Shown in pieces: positions 26,562 to 37,911 of a DNA stretch of 64,000 nucleotides (the first letter of the stretch is position 1; each line of letters starts with the position of its first letter). The position numbers were made by a program, and so were the translations under genes. The notes under the pieces are model-generated. The model was not told the DNA's origin, did not search any database, and was given only the letters and a program-made list of their open reading frames with translations. The stretch comes from Bacteroidales bacterium (GTDB lineage: Bacteria; Bacteroidota; Bacteroidia; Bacteroidales; VadinHA17): NCBI GenBank assembly GCA_025454795.1, contig JALONT010000013.1, forward strand, positions 1 to 64,000. The letters are read 5' to 3'.

Positions 26562-28550
26562 ATGATTATGAAAAATCCGGAAGACTCTGTTCTTGATGAA
26601 CAATCCGGGGCTACTGAGGATGCCTACGGAACTGAGATTAACCCGCAAGCTGAAAAAGCGAATGAAGCTGATACTCCCGGCAAAATTGAAAATGCTGATC
26701 CCAGCCGGGAAGGACCGGAAGTAAAAGTAAATAAGAGATCAGCTAAATTAAACGCTGCCGTTCCTGAACCTGGAAAAAACACAGAAGAGGAAAGCCATGA
26801 TCTGGATGATATCGTTCTTCCTCCCGTTGATTATTCAGGTTACCCGAAAAACGAACTGGTAGAAACTCTGAGTCTTATTATTGAAAACAGGCCTCCTGCA
26901 GAGATTAGAAGCGATGTAGATCGTATAAAAGTGCTGTTTTACAAAAAGCTGAAGCAGGAATCCGACGAAAGAAAAAATAAATTTCTGGAGAGTGGAGGCA
27001 AGATTGAAGATTATCGTTCCTGGGTCGATCCTTCTGAAGCGCGTGTTAAACATCTTCTTGAAAAGTACAAAGAGAAAAAGACTGATTTTAACAAAATTCA
27101 GGAAGTCGAGAAATACGAGAATCTAAAGAAAAAATACGATATAATAGATAGGATTAAAGATCTTGTAAACCGCGAAGAATCTATAAACAAGACTTTTCAT
27201 GAATTCAGATCACTGCAGAATGAATGGCATGCCATTGGTATAGTACCACAGAATTCTCTGAAAGATATCTGGGAAAACTACCATCATCATGTGGAGCTAT
27301 TCTACGATTATATAAAGATCAATAAGGAATTAAGGGACCTTGACCTTAAAAAGAACCTCGAGTTAAAAGTCTTATTATGCGAAAAAGCAGAAGAACTTCT
27401 TCTTGAACCTAATGCAGTTAATGCTTTCAGATTTTTACAGGACTATCATAATCAATGGAGGGAAATCGGCCCGGTTCCGCAGGAGTCGAAGAATGAGATT
27501 TGGGAGAGATTCAAGGAAGCAACATCTCAGATCAATAAAAGACATCACGAATATTTTGAGAAACAAAAAGATGACCAGCGCAAAAATCTGGAAGCAAAGA
27601 TAGCTCTGTGTGAAGAGGTTGAAGCAATAAACCTTATGGAATTCAAAAACTTCAAGGATTTTGATGAGAAAGCTGACAAGGTTGTGGCACTTCAGAAAAT
27701 GTGGAGAACCTTAGGGTTTGCTCCAAAGAAGCAAAACAATAAGGTCTATCAGAGGTTCCGTGATGCCTGTGACAACTTTTTTGAAAAGAAGAGAGGTTTT
27801 TATGCCGACAATAAGGAGATCCAGCAAAACAACCTCCAGATGAAAATCGAACTTTGCATTCAGGCTGAATCGCTTCAGGACAGCACAGATTGGAAAGCAA
27901 CATCCGATGCCCTTATTAAACTTCAGAAAGAATGGAAAGAGATAGGACCGGTTCCCAGGAAACAGTCCGAAAAAAGCTGGAAAAGATTCAGGAAAGCATG
28001 TGATCATTTCTTCAATAAGAAAACAGAATTTTTTGCTGAACTCGACACTTCATATGAAGATAACCTGAAGGCAAAACTTGCTGTAATAGAAGAGCTTGAA
28101 AAATTTGATCCGGGAATTGATGTCCAGGCAGCTTTTGAAAGACTTAAGGAGTTGCAGAGAAAATGGACAGAAATCGGATTCGTGCCTTTCAACAGGAAAG
28201 ATGAAATAACTAACAGGTACAGAAACGCTCTGAACCAGGAATTCGATAAGCTTAAGATCGGAGATGAAGACAAGAGTATTCTTAAGTATAAGACTAAACT
28301 TGATAATCTCAAGGCTAATCCCAAAGCTTCAAGAAAAGTCAGGAACGAACGTGATAAATTCTTTACTAAAATCAAGCAGCTTGAGGGCGACATAGTTTTA
28401 TGGGAAAACAATATTGGATTCTTTGCTAAATCAACCAATGCAGATAATATGATACGCGAGGTTGAGGATAAAATTGAAAGTGCGAAGAAAATGATCAAGA
28501 CTCTGGAGGAAAAAGTCAAAATGATCGACCAGTCAGGGCTGGATGATTAA
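26562..28550 (+). CDS. DUF349 repeat protein
   Basis: The 662-residue soluble protein has an acidic, low-complexity N-terminus (about 1-90) followed by at least five tandem DUF349 helical repeats. These are recognised by the recurring W-x-x-I-G-x-V-P pattern (WHAIGIVPQNS, WREIGPVPQES, WKEIGPVPRKQ, WTEIGFVPFNR). A coiled coil closes the protein. The ORF track opens at TTG 26556; I choose the ATG at 26562, preceded by AGAAAGGA. DUF349 proteins are widespread in Bacteroidota with no settled function. Position before pyrG is common housekeeping context, and nothing suggests that it belongs to the peptide-export cluster. Confidence 0.85.
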   Translation: MIMKNPEDSVLDEQSGATEDAYGTEINPQAEKANEADTPGKIENADPSREGPEVKVNKRSAKLNAAVPEPGKNTEEESHDLDDIVLPPVDYSGYPKNELVETLSLIIENRPPAEIRSDVDRIKVLFYKKLKQESDERKNKFLESGGKIEDYRSWVDPSEARVKHLLEKYKEKKTDFNKIQEVEKYENLKKKYDIIDRIKDLVNREESINKTFHEFRSLQNEWHAIGIVPQNSLKDIWENYHHHVELFYDYIKINKELRDLDLKKNLELKVLLCEKAEELLLEPNAVNAFRFLQDYHNQWREIGPVPQESKNEIWERFKEATSQINKRHHEYFEKQKDDQRKNLEAKIALCEEVEAINLMEFKNFKDFDEKADKVVALQKMWRTLGFAPKKQNNKVYQRFRDACDNFFEKKRGFYADNKEIQQNNLQMKIELCIQAESLQDSTDWKATSDALIKLQKEWKEIGPVPRKQSEKSWKRFRKACDHFFNKKTEFFAELDTSYEDNLKAKLAVIEELEKFDPGIDVQAAFERLKELQRKWTEIGFVPFNRKDEITNRYRNALNQEFDKLKIGDEDKSILKYKTKLDNLKANPKASRKVRNERDKFFTKIKQLEGDIVLWENNIGFFAKSTNADNMIREVEDKIESAKKMIKTLEEKVKMIDQSGLDD

Positions 28551-28580
28551 TTAAAATGAGGTCAGATAGTTAGATAATAA

Positions 28581-30194
<1,614 letters not shown>

Positions 30195-30244
30195 CAGAGT
30201 TTGTGACTTGTATATCAGGTATTTACTAATTTTTAAATGAAAGA

Positions 30245-32212
30245 ATGGATAAAAATACTATAATAGGGATAATTCTGATTTTTGTAATATTTGTCGGTGC
30301 CAGCATTTATAATACAAGCAGGCTAAATAAAGGATTTGAGAATGCTGTAAAAGCTGCAGAGACAGAAATTGTAAATGGGAACCTTGAACGTGCCCGGACA
30401 GAGTACGTTAATGCTCTCAGATTCAAACCAAATCAGCCGGAAGTTCTGGCAAAGCTGAGCGAACTGAACATTAAGCTTGGTATAACTACTGTTGAAAATA
30501 CTGCTGATACAGTTCCTGCAAAAAGTGTAACTGATAATCCACTTCCTGCAGTTCCTGCATTAATTACCGGTGATCCAAGCCAGTATGGAGTGTTTGCAAA
30601 TGCTGCTGAAGGCGAAAATGATTATATTACTCTTGAAAACGATAAGATCGAACTTAAAATCTCTCTGAAAGGAGGTAGGGTCTATTCTGCAAGGATGAAA
30701 GAATTCAGAACATACGACTCCCTTCCTCTTATCCTGTTTTCTGGCGACTCGACGATCTTTGGCTTCAACTTTTTTACAGCTGATAATAAGGCTGTTCAGA
30801 CCAATAATCTGTTTTTTACTCCACTCTCAGAAGAGAAATCACTTAATGCCTCAACAGAATCTAAAAGTTTGATAATGAGGCTTTATGCAGATAAAGAAAA
30901 ATATATTGAATACAAATACACTCTGGCTCCTGGCAAATACAGCCTTGATTACAATGTCATTTTTAAAAATATGGTTGGCATATTACCTCCCAACCAGAAC
31001 AGCATTTCACTCGACTGGAGGATGTATATTCCTCAGCAGGAAAAGGGAAGACAGAACGAGGATAGCTATACTACTATTAAATACAAGTACTACCAGGATG
31101 ATGTTGATGGATTGAAGCTTAGATCGCAGAAAGAGACAGAACAGACTGATATTACAACGAAACTGAGTTGGGTTGCTTTCCAGGATCAGTTCTTTTCATC
31201 AGTTCTTATAACCAATGACCTCTTCCTTAATGGCTCCGTATCATCAACAAAAACTATTACATCTAAAAAGTATCTAAGGTATTTTACAACTGAACTTGGC
31301 GTACCATTTAATCCTGGCTCAGAAACGTCTATAGGGCTGAAATTGTATTATGGTCCAAACCATATTTCTACCCTCAGAAAGGAGGGACTGGAACTTGACA
31401 AGCTGGTTTTCCTTGGAAAAAACATAATTAGCTGGATAAACAGGTTTGTTATTATCCCCGTATTTAACTGGCTCGAAAAATATATCAGCAGCTATGGACT
31501 TATAATCCTGATACTTACAATACTCATAAAAATAGTCCTTTTCCCACTGACATTCAAATCATACCAGTCTCAGGCTAAAATGGCCGTTTTAAAGCCCATG
31601 GTCGAAGAGCTTGGGAAAAAATTCCCCAGGAAGGAAGATGCGATGAAAAAGCAACAGGCAACAATGGACCTGTATAAACGGGCAGGAGTGAATCCAATGG
31701 GAGGATGTCTTCCCATGCTGCTTCAGTTCCCGATCCTTTTTGCAATGTTCAGGTTTTTCCCTGTTTCAATTGAATTAAGGCAGGAGCATTTCCTCTGGGC
31801 TACCGACCTTTCCACCTATGATTCAATACTTAATCTTCCTTTCACAATACCAATGTATGGTAATCATGTCAGTCTCTTCACGATCCTGATGACCATTTCA
31901 TCTATACTTACTACAAAAATGTCAGGTGCTACGACTGGACAGGACCAGCCGGGGATGAAGATCATGATGTATATGATGCCAGTGATGTTCATGCTGATTT
32001 TGAATAATTTTTCTGCAGGTCTGACATATTACTATTTCCTTGCTAACATGCTTACATGGCTTCAGAACATTGTCTCAAAGCGATTCATTGATCAGGACAA
32101 AGTACTTGCTACTCTTGAGGAGAACAGAAAAAAACCTGTGAAAAAATCGAAATGGCAGCAGAGACTTGAGGAAGCTGCAAAACAGAGAGGCATTAATCCA
32201 CCTAAAAGATAG
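30245..32212 (+). CDS. yidC: membrane protein insertase YidC with TPR-like N-terminal insert
   Basis: YidC inserts and folds inner-membrane proteins with or without SecYEG. The 655-residue protein has TM1 (IIGIILIFVIFVGASIY, 5-21), a large periplasmic beta domain (about 115-390), and the conserved five-helix core from about 400 (ILTILIKIVLFPLTFKSYQSQAKM, NPMGGCLPMLLQFPILFAMF). Between TM1 and the beta domain is a segment that reads like one TPR unit (LERARTEYVNALRFKPNQPEVLAKL). Relatives in the phylum usually have a low-complexity linker there. It follows pyrG by 50 bases and is probably cotranscribed with it. Confidence 0.94.
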   Translation: MDKNTIIGIILIFVIFVGASIYNTSRLNKGFENAVKAAETEIVNGNLERARTEYVNALRFKPNQPEVLAKLSELNIKLGITTVENTADTVPAKSVTDNPLPAVPALITGDPSQYGVFANAAEGENDYITLENDKIELKISLKGGRVYSARMKEFRTYDSLPLILFSGDSTIFGFNFFTADNKAVQTNNLFFTPLSEEKSLNASTESKSLIMRLYADKEKYIEYKYTLAPGKYSLDYNVIFKNMVGILPPNQNSISLDWRMYIPQQEKGRQNEDSYTTIKYKYYQDDVDGLKLRSQKETEQTDITTKLSWVAFQDQFFSSVLITNDLFLNGSVSSTKTITSKKYLRYFTTELGVPFNPGSETSIGLKLYYGPNHISTLRKEGLELDKLVFLGKNIISWINRFVIIPVFNWLEKYISSYGLIILILTILIKIVLFPLTFKSYQSQAKMAVLKPMVEELGKKFPRKEDAMKKQQATMDLYKRAGVNPMGGCLPMLLQFPILFAMFRFFPVSIELRQEHFLWATDLSTYDSILNLPFTIPMYGNHVSLFTILMTISSILTTKMSGATTGQDQPGMKIMMYMMPVMFMLILNNFSAGLTYYYFLANMLTWLQNIVSKRFIDQDKVLATLEENRKKPVKKSKWQQRLEEAAKQRGINPPKR

Positions 32213-32295
32213 AATTATACTTAGTTAAAAATCTTTAAATACGTGATCACATTCAAAAAATAAACTAAATTTATTTTCTCACGCTTTATGGGGTA

Positions 32296-33330
32296 ATGGG
32301 GAAAAAGCTCAAAAACAAAGATTTAGCTGCCAGACTTGGTGTATCTGGTACACTGGTTTCGCTTGTTCTGAATAATAAAGGAGATCAACATGGTATCAGG
32401 AAAGACACCCAGGAAAAAGTTCTGGCCTTAGCCAGACAGATGGGCTATTTTGATTCGCTGGCTGAAAAAAATGTAAGCTCTCCGGTAGAGCAGACACCAG
32501 GTATTATAGGAATGATTGTTCCATCTTCAAACGAGCCATTTGTAATGGAAATCACTCCCTATCTTCAGAAAGCATTTTCCAGCGTTGGTTTTGGCTTCTC
32601 AATTATTACTAAAGATCCTGATGATCAGAGATTTGATAGGATGATACTTGCTTTTAAGAAATTCTTCAGCGGAATGATCCTTGTCGGTGAAGCTGCCGAC
32701 GAAATGACTGTCCGTACGCTCAGATCAGCCGAATATCCTTTTATTCTGCTTGAAAAATCAATAAAATCAGGACGCCTGAACACTGTCACAACAGATTCAT
32801 TACAGGGTGCCGCAATTGTTGCTGACCATATAAAGAAACTTGGTTATAAAAATATCCTTTTGGCTACAGATAGTAAGAAAATCAGAGCTGACATAAATAT
32901 AATAGATGATGTTGTGGATGCCGTTTCAAGGGAACAGCAAATGAATGAACCGGAAATTGTGGAAATCGACAGGTCAGCGGCTGATAAGGAAATTGATTTT
33001 GAACATTTTGAAAAATTTCTCAGACCTCCCTTCAGGGCTGATGTAATAATCGTCTTTCAGGCGGACCTTGTTTATCCAATAATGGCATTATTAAGAAGAA
33101 AAAAATTGAGAGTTCCCCAGGATATTGCATTAATATCAATGGAAGAGGGTACCGGATTTGATCTTATGTTTACACCTGTTACATGCCTTAGAAAGCCCCT
33201 GGCTTCGATGGCTATTAAAACGGCAAATATGATCTGGACAGAAATTAAAAATTCTGGTAAAGGAAAATACAAACGACAGGTTAGTATTCCACCTGTACTT
33301 GTTGTAAGAAATTCATGTGGAACTTTATAG
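32296..33330 (+). CDS. LacI-family transcriptional regulator
   Basis: The 344-residue protein has an N-terminal helix-turn-helix and hinge (LAARLGVSGTLVSLVLNNK, about 9-27) and a periplasmic-binding-protein-like effector domain (GIIGMIVPSSNEPFVMEI from about 70). The end of that domain has the typical ALISMEEGTGFDLMFTP. It should repress or activate a sugar-type or other small-molecule regulon. No catabolic genes are adjacent, and the downstream operon is controlled by a cobalamin riboswitch, so its targets are probably elsewhere. A small TTAACA-CC-TGTTAA palindrome at 33361-33374 behind the gene is a possible binding site, though it lacks the usual LacI-type central CG. Confidence 0.88.
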   Translation: MGKKLKNKDLAARLGVSGTLVSLVLNNKGDQHGIRKDTQEKVLALARQMGYFDSLAEKNVSSPVEQTPGIIGMIVPSSNEPFVMEITPYLQKAFSSVGFGFSIITKDPDDQRFDRMILAFKKFFSGMILVGEAADEMTVRTLRSAEYPFILLEKSIKSGRLNTVTTDSLQGAAIVADHIKKLGYKNILLATDSKKIRADINIIDDVVDAVSREQQMNEPEIVEIDRSAADKEIDFEHFEKFLRPPFRADVIIVFQADLVYPIMALLRRKKLRVPQDIALISMEEGTGFDLMFTPVTCLRKPLASMAIKTANMIWTEIKNSGKGKYKRQVSIPPVLVVRNSCGTL

Positions 33331-33417
33331 TATCTTATTAATGAGAAATATACATACTTATTAACACCTGTTAATATTTCAGTTTGTTTTACCCGGTTTA
33401 CAATAGAATAAATAGTA

Positions 33418-33425
33418 TATCTTTG
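33418..33425 (+). promoter_or_regulatory. candidate -7 element of the cobalamin operon
   Basis: TATCTTTG is a full -7 match, and the start it predicts (about 33432) coincides with the beginning of the riboswitch. No well-placed TTTG is seen 19-21 bases upstream. Confidence 0.45.
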
Positions 33426-33429
33426 TTTC

Positions 33430-33618
33430 GTATTGGTGCTGCAATGAAATAAAATCATTGTGGTGAAAAGGGAATGCGGTCAGAATCCGCGACAGTACCC
33501 GCTGCTGTGATGCCCGATCGTTCTAACGATGATGGTTTTATGATCCCCTGCCACTGTCCGTCAGCTGACGGATGGGAAGGCTTCATAAGACCGGGACAAG
33601 TCAGAAGACCTGCCAGAC
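33430..33618 (+). promoter_or_regulatory. cobalamin (AdoCbl/B12) riboswitch
   Basis: Conserved blocks appear in the right order: AAAAGGGAATGCGGT, AATCCGCGACAGTACCCGC, CTGCTGTGA, the B12-box-like GCCACTG, GGGAAGGC and the closing AAGTCAGAAGACCTGCC. The stem-forming CCGTCAGCTGACGG lies between two of them. The 406-base stretch without a gene between the LacI gene and the TonB receptor is explained by this element. The 33474-33701 frame of the ORF track is not a gene. Ligand binding should switch off the downstream btu genes. An expression platform between 33618 and 33736 is expected, but I cannot define its alternative stems with certainty. Confidence 0.93.
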
Positions 33619-33736
33619 AAACCTTTATTCAAAGCTTTCGGGAAAAAAAGCGCCGGATCATCGAACGATTCCATCCTTATCTTCCTGTCTGCCCCGAATA
33701 ATGAACATCACAATAGATGATTGATTTATTATTTTT

Positions 33737-35677
33737 ATGACAGGATTAACTAATAACATTCTAAGAATCAGCCTCTCTCTCGTTGTTTGGTTCATAGTGT
33801 TTCCATCGACCGGGCAGGACCCGCTGCTTAGTGATACAGTACAAATACAGGAAGTGATAATCACAAGAAGACAGATAAGTTCAATTCAGCCCGGATTCAG
33901 GATTGACATAGTTGATTCTGCTGCTCTTAGAAATTACTCGCTTTATTCTATTGGCGACCTGCTCAATGAGACTACACCGTTATTTATGAAATTCTATGGC
34001 CCCGGAGGAACTTCAACACCTTCATTCAGAGGAACATCTGCAGGACATACATTAATAACATGGAATGGCATAAATATTAATAACCCTATGCCAGGACAAT
34101 CAGATTTTTCACTCCTGCCAGCGGGCATGATTGATAATGTTAAGATCAGCTTCGGGGGAGCATCAATGGACCTTGGTGAAGGCGCCATAGGTGCAATTAT
34201 TAATCTGGAGAATGAACCATTATGGAACAGTAATACCCTTATTGAACTTAATCCGGGATTGGAGAGCTTTGGAAGGTATTCAGGGCTATTGAAAGTGAAA
34301 ACAGGAACAGATCATTTCCAGACAATAACAAAAGCTTATATGAACTCTACAAGGAATGATTTTCTTTTCCTCGATACAGTATCCGACAATCTACCTGTTT
34401 TGGTAAAAAGGGAAAATAGCGAAATGCTGCAGAAAGGCTTTATGCAGGAACTGTATCTGCGGAAATCAAATAATGTTCTTTCTGCAAGAGTATGGTACCA
34501 TTCTGCATCCAGAAATCTCCCCGGACCACTTCCCTCCGATAGTATTGACGAGAAACAAAAAGATGAATCCATCCGAACACTTTTAAATTATGATATTGTA
34601 AGAAAGAAAAGCGAATTCTTCATTACAACGGCCTGGATGTTCACTAAGCTTGATTATGACTATCGAAGCAAATTATACCCGGATAGCTCAAGAAACCGTA
34701 TTAATACATTAGTCCTTAAGGGTGGCATGACTACAGGTTTTAGAGAATATACCAGGCTTAAGATGGTTCTTTGTAACGAATTAAGTTCAGTGAAAACTAA
34801 TTATTATGAAAGCATGGTGAAAAGGAACATTATTACCATGACTCTGTCTGCTGAAAGAAGAAAAGGTGACAGGTTCGCTGCTGTAATTCTTTTGAGAGAA
34901 ACAATTGACGGCACCAACCTTCTTTTACCTGATCTTTCTGCCGGTCTTGAATTCAGAGTGATAAAAGGAGAAGACCATTATCTTAAATGGAATATCTCCA
35001 GGAACTCGAAGATCCCTTCAATGAATGACTGTTACTGGAAACCCGGAGGTAACCCGGATCTCAGAAACGAATATTCCTATTCCTCTGAAATCGGGTACAA
35101 CCTTACTCAAAAGATCACTCCGAAGTTAACTGCAGGTTTTGATTTGAACATATTCACAAATTATATAAGGGATATGATCCAGTGGAGGCCTATATCAGAA
35201 ACCTCTTATGTTTATATCGCGGATAATATACGTAGTGTCAATTCATCAGGTTTGGAATCTTCATTATTAACGAAATACAGATCCAATAATATTATGATTG
35301 ATCTTAAAGCCGCATATTCTTACACGAAAGCAACTGCAATAAAGCCCGGTTCCCCTGAAACAACTGGTAAACAACTAATATATATTCCTGAAAACCAGGC
35401 TAACGGATTACTTCAGATTGGATACAAAAACCTTTATTCCGCATGGATTACTGATTTTACGGGGATTATCTATACCAGTGCTTATAATTCAGAACATCTT
35501 TCCGGACATACTGTTAATAATATAGTCACCGGGTTTAGGATTAATTTGAAAGAGAGTCTGATAGACTTGCGCTTTAGGGTCGGGAATCTTTTCAATGTAT
35601 CATATCAGACGATTGCTTACTATCCACAACCAGGCAGGTCGTATTTTTTTACTCTATTATTCCGGATCATAAAATAG
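33737..35677 (+). CDS. btuB: TonB-dependent receptor, cobalamin type (BtuB-like)
   Basis: This outer-membrane gated channel takes up corrinoids. A signal peptide (about 1-27, ending STGQ) is followed by a TonB-box-like stretch (VQIQEVIITRR) and a plug domain (YSIGDLLNETTPLFMKFYGPGGTSTPSFRGTSAGHTLI within about 70-170). A 22-strand-type barrel ends in an aromatic C-terminus (SYFFTLLFRIIK). At 646 residues it is close to BtuB (about 600) and much shorter than SusC-type receptors. Riboswitch control and the BtuFCD-like genes downstream make the cobalamin assignment strong. It opens a four-gene operon. Confidence 0.88.
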   Translation: MTGLTNNILRISLSLVVWFIVFPSTGQDPLLSDTVQIQEVIITRRQISSIQPGFRIDIVDSAALRNYSLYSIGDLLNETTPLFMKFYGPGGTSTPSFRGTSAGHTLITWNGININNPMPGQSDFSLLPAGMIDNVKISFGGASMDLGEGAIGAIINLENEPLWNSNTLIELNPGLESFGRYSGLLKVKTGTDHFQTITKAYMNSTRNDFLFLDTVSDNLPVLVKRENSEMLQKGFMQELYLRKSNNVLSARVWYHSASRNLPGPLPSDSIDEKQKDESIRTLLNYDIVRKKSEFFITTAWMFTKLDYDYRSKLYPDSSRNRINTLVLKGGMTTGFREYTRLKMVLCNELSSVKTNYYESMVKRNIITMTLSAERRKGDRFAAVILLRETIDGTNLLLPDLSAGLEFRVIKGEDHYLKWNISRNSKIPSMNDCYWKPGGNPDLRNEYSYSSEIGYNLTQKITPKLTAGFDLNIFTNYIRDMIQWRPISETSYVYIADNIRSVNSSGLESSLLTKYRSNNIMIDLKAAYSYTKATAIKPGSPETTGKQLIYIPENQANGLLQIGYKNLYSAWITDFTGIIYTSAYNSEHLSGHTVNNIVTGFRINLKESLIDLRFRVGNLFNVSYQTIAYYPQPGRSYFFTLLFRIIK

Positions 35678-35681
35678 AGTG

Positions 35682-36833
35682 ATGAAAAGATCTGTTTTCA
35701 ATGCACTTTTTATTTTACTGTTTCTGACTGTTTCATGCGGAGGAGGAAAGGATAAGAAAATAACTGCCGGATCCGATAGTGATGACGAGCAGGTATTCAG
35801 AGCTGAAAGATTCTCACTGGTGAAAAACGACAGTTGTACAATATTAACAATATATGATCCATGGCAGGGAACTGAAGGTATCAGACATATTTATTATCTG
35901 GTCGAAAAAGGTAACAAATCACCATGTGCAGCCACTCCTGAATCAGTAATTTATATTCCGGTCGAAAGAATTATATGCATGTCAACCACTCACCTGGCAA
36001 TGATAGCTGCCTTAGGAAAAGAGGATGCCATTACAGGTTTCTCAGGCGGTGAATATGTTTTCAACAAATATATATATGAAAAAGTCAGGGAAGGTTTGAT
36101 AAGTGACGTGGGTTATGAAGCCGGACTGAACAGCGAACTTATAATAAAAATTGCACCCGACCTGATTATGATGTATGGAATTGGAAATGAATCAGCAGGA
36201 TATATAGGAAAAATTAAAGAACTTGGAATAAAGGTGATGTTCAACGCCGATTACCTTGAAACTGATCCGCTGGGCAAAGCAGAGTGGATAAAACTTTTTG
36301 GCGCCCTTTTCTGCATGGAAGCTAAGGCTGACAGTATTTTTACATCTGTTTCTGATTCTTATGACCGGGTAAAGGAATTTGTTAAATCGAATACCGATAA
36401 CAAACCAGGGGTTCTTATGGGTCTTCCATTCAGGGATACCTGGTTTATCTCACCTGGGAATTCATATATCAGTAAACTTATCAGCGATGCTGGTGGTAAT
36501 TATCTTTGGCAGGATACCAGGTCAAATGTTTCTATGCCTTATAATCTTGAAAATGTGTATATTGAAGCACTGAAAGCAGATTTCTGGCTCAATATTGGTT
36601 CAGTCAGTTCAAAAAAGGAGATTTCATCATTTGACCTCAGGCTTGAAAACATCCCTTGCTTCAGTAATGGAAACCTTTACAATAATAATAAAAGAGTAAG
36701 CAGTTCAGGCGGTAATGATTACTGGGAAAGCGGTGCATTGAACCCTCATTTGATACTTCAGGATATTGCTTCAATCCTGCATCCAGGTCTTTTTGACGAT
36801 TATGAATTGATCTATTACAGGAAAATTGAATGA
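35682..36833 (+). CDS. btuF: corrinoid-binding lipoprotein of the ABC importer (BtuF-like)
   Basis: The 383-residue protein starts at the ATG at 35682, one codon after the GTG used by the ORF track and five bases after the receptor's stop. A lipoprotein signal (FILLFLTVSC, Cys19) anchors it. The body is a class III substrate-binding protein: a first lobe with VERIICMSTTHLAMIAALGKE, GFSGGEY and LIIKIAPDLIMMYG, and a second lobe with GVLMGLPFRDTWFISPGNSYI. Such folds bind corrinoids or siderophores; the riboswitch decides for cobalamin. It hands the ligand to the permease encoded next. Confidence 0.87.
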   Translation: MKRSVFNALFILLFLTVSCGGGKDKKITAGSDSDDEQVFRAERFSLVKNDSCTILTIYDPWQGTEGIRHIYYLVEKGNKSPCAATPESVIYIPVERIICMSTTHLAMIAALGKEDAITGFSGGEYVFNKYIYEKVREGLISDVGYEAGLNSELIIKIAPDLIMMYGIGNESAGYIGKIKELGIKVMFNADYLETDPLGKAEWIKLFGALFCMEAKADSIFTSVSDSYDRVKEFVKSNTDNKPGVLMGLPFRDTWFISPGNSYISKLISDAGGNYLWQDTRSNVSMPYNLENVYIEALKADFWLNIGSVSSKKEISSFDLRLENIPCFSNGNLYNNNKRVSSSGGNDYWESGALNPHLILQDIASILHPGLFDDYELIYYRKIE

Positions 36834-36843
36834 TTAACAGTCT

Positions 36844-37911
36844 GTGAAGAGTGAAAATCAGATAACGGAGAACAGGGAAACAGTTGCAGCAAAGCAAAAA
36901 GCATTTCTCTTCACAGGCCTCATCCTGCTGCTCATCTTTACTTTTATTCTGGATATATTTCTCGGATCGGTAAATATTAAAACCTGTGAAGTAATAAAAG
37001 CACTTTTTAGTGATTCGGCATCTGATATTGAGACAATCATTCTTAAGTTCAGGCTTCCGAAAGCAATAACTGCACTGGTTGTTGGCATTGCGCTATCAAT
37101 GAGCGGTTTACAGATGCAGACTGTCTTTAGAAATCCAATGGCAGGACCCTATGTACTCGGAGTAAGTTCCGGAGCAGGTCTCGGAGTCGCAATTGTAATT
37201 CTTGGATTCTCCTCCAGCTTTGTTCCCGGGAATCTCATGGGCATTGGAAACTGGATTCTTGTTGCATCAGCATGGACAGGAGCAGGAGCTGTGATGTTGC
37301 TTATTATGTTCATATCATTCAGGGTGAAAGATATTATGACGATCCTCATACTTGGAATAATGCTCGCCAGCGGGATCTCAGCAATTGTCAGCATTATGCA
37401 GTATTTCAGCAACGAAACAATGCTTAAAGCTTACGTGATCTGGACGATGGGAAGTCTTGGGAACCTTTCATCAGGTCAGTTAAAAGTATTGATCATTTCT
37501 GTCTCGCTGGGCATAATGTTAAGCATCCTTTCAATCAAGATGCTTAATGCATTGTTGCTGGGTGAAATCTATGCAAAAAGTATAGGTCTGAATATCAGGT
37601 TTTCACGCTTTATTATCTTTGCCTGTACCAGTATCCTTACTGGAAGCGTTACAGCATTCTGCGGACCGATAGGCTTCATCGGCATAGCAGTTCCTCATAT
37701 TGCAAGGAATATATTTAAAACTTCTGATCATAATATCCTGGTTCCTGCAACTATTCTGACCGGAGGATTAGTTATGCTTGTCAGTGATATTATATCGCAA
37801 CTGCCGGGATCAGAAAATGTGCTTCCCGTTAACTCAGTTACATCCCTGATCGGAATTCCGGTAGTTATCTGGGTTATCCTTCGGAATAAAAGAACTTCAG
37901 GTATATTCTGA
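36844..37911 (+). CDS. btuC: cobalamin ABC transporter permease (BtuC/FecCD family)
   Basis: The 355-residue membrane protein has about ten hydrophobic helices and the FecCD signature stretches: RLPKAITALVVGIALSMSGLQMQ, RNPMAGPYVLGVSSGAGLGV, GPIGFIGIAVPHIAR and DIISQLPGSENVLPVNSVTSLIG. The start is a GTG at 36844. Its stop overlaps the ATG of the ATPase gene (ATGA), showing translational coupling. It forms the inner-membrane channel that accepts corrinoid from the BtuF-like lipoprotein. Confidence 0.92.
   Translation: MKSENQITENRETVAAKQKAFLFTGLILLLIFTFILDIFLGSVNIKTCEVIKALFSDSASDIETIILKFRLPKAITALVVGIALSMSGLQMQTVFRNPMAGPYVLGVSSGAGLGVAIVILGFSSSFVPGNLMGIGNWILVASAWTGAGAVMLLIMFISFRVKDIMTILILGIMLASGISAIVSIMQYFSNETMLKAYVIWTMGSLGNLSSGQLKVLIISVSLGIMLSILSIKMLNALLLGEIYAKSIGLNIRFSRFIIFACTSILTGSVTAFCGPIGFIGIAVPHIARNIFKTSDHNILVPATILTGGLVMLVSDIISQLPGSENVLPVNSVTSLIGIPVVIWVILRNKRTSGIF

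Noticed and set aside
33361-33374. TTAACA-CC-TGTTAA as the operator of the LacI-type regulator
   Set aside because: It lacks the central CG typical of LacI operators and lies behind the gene; mentioned but not called as a feature.
33474-33701. 75-residue plus-strand ORF
   Set aside because: It lies entirely within the cobalamin riboswitch and its expression region; the conserved RNA blocks explain the sequence.
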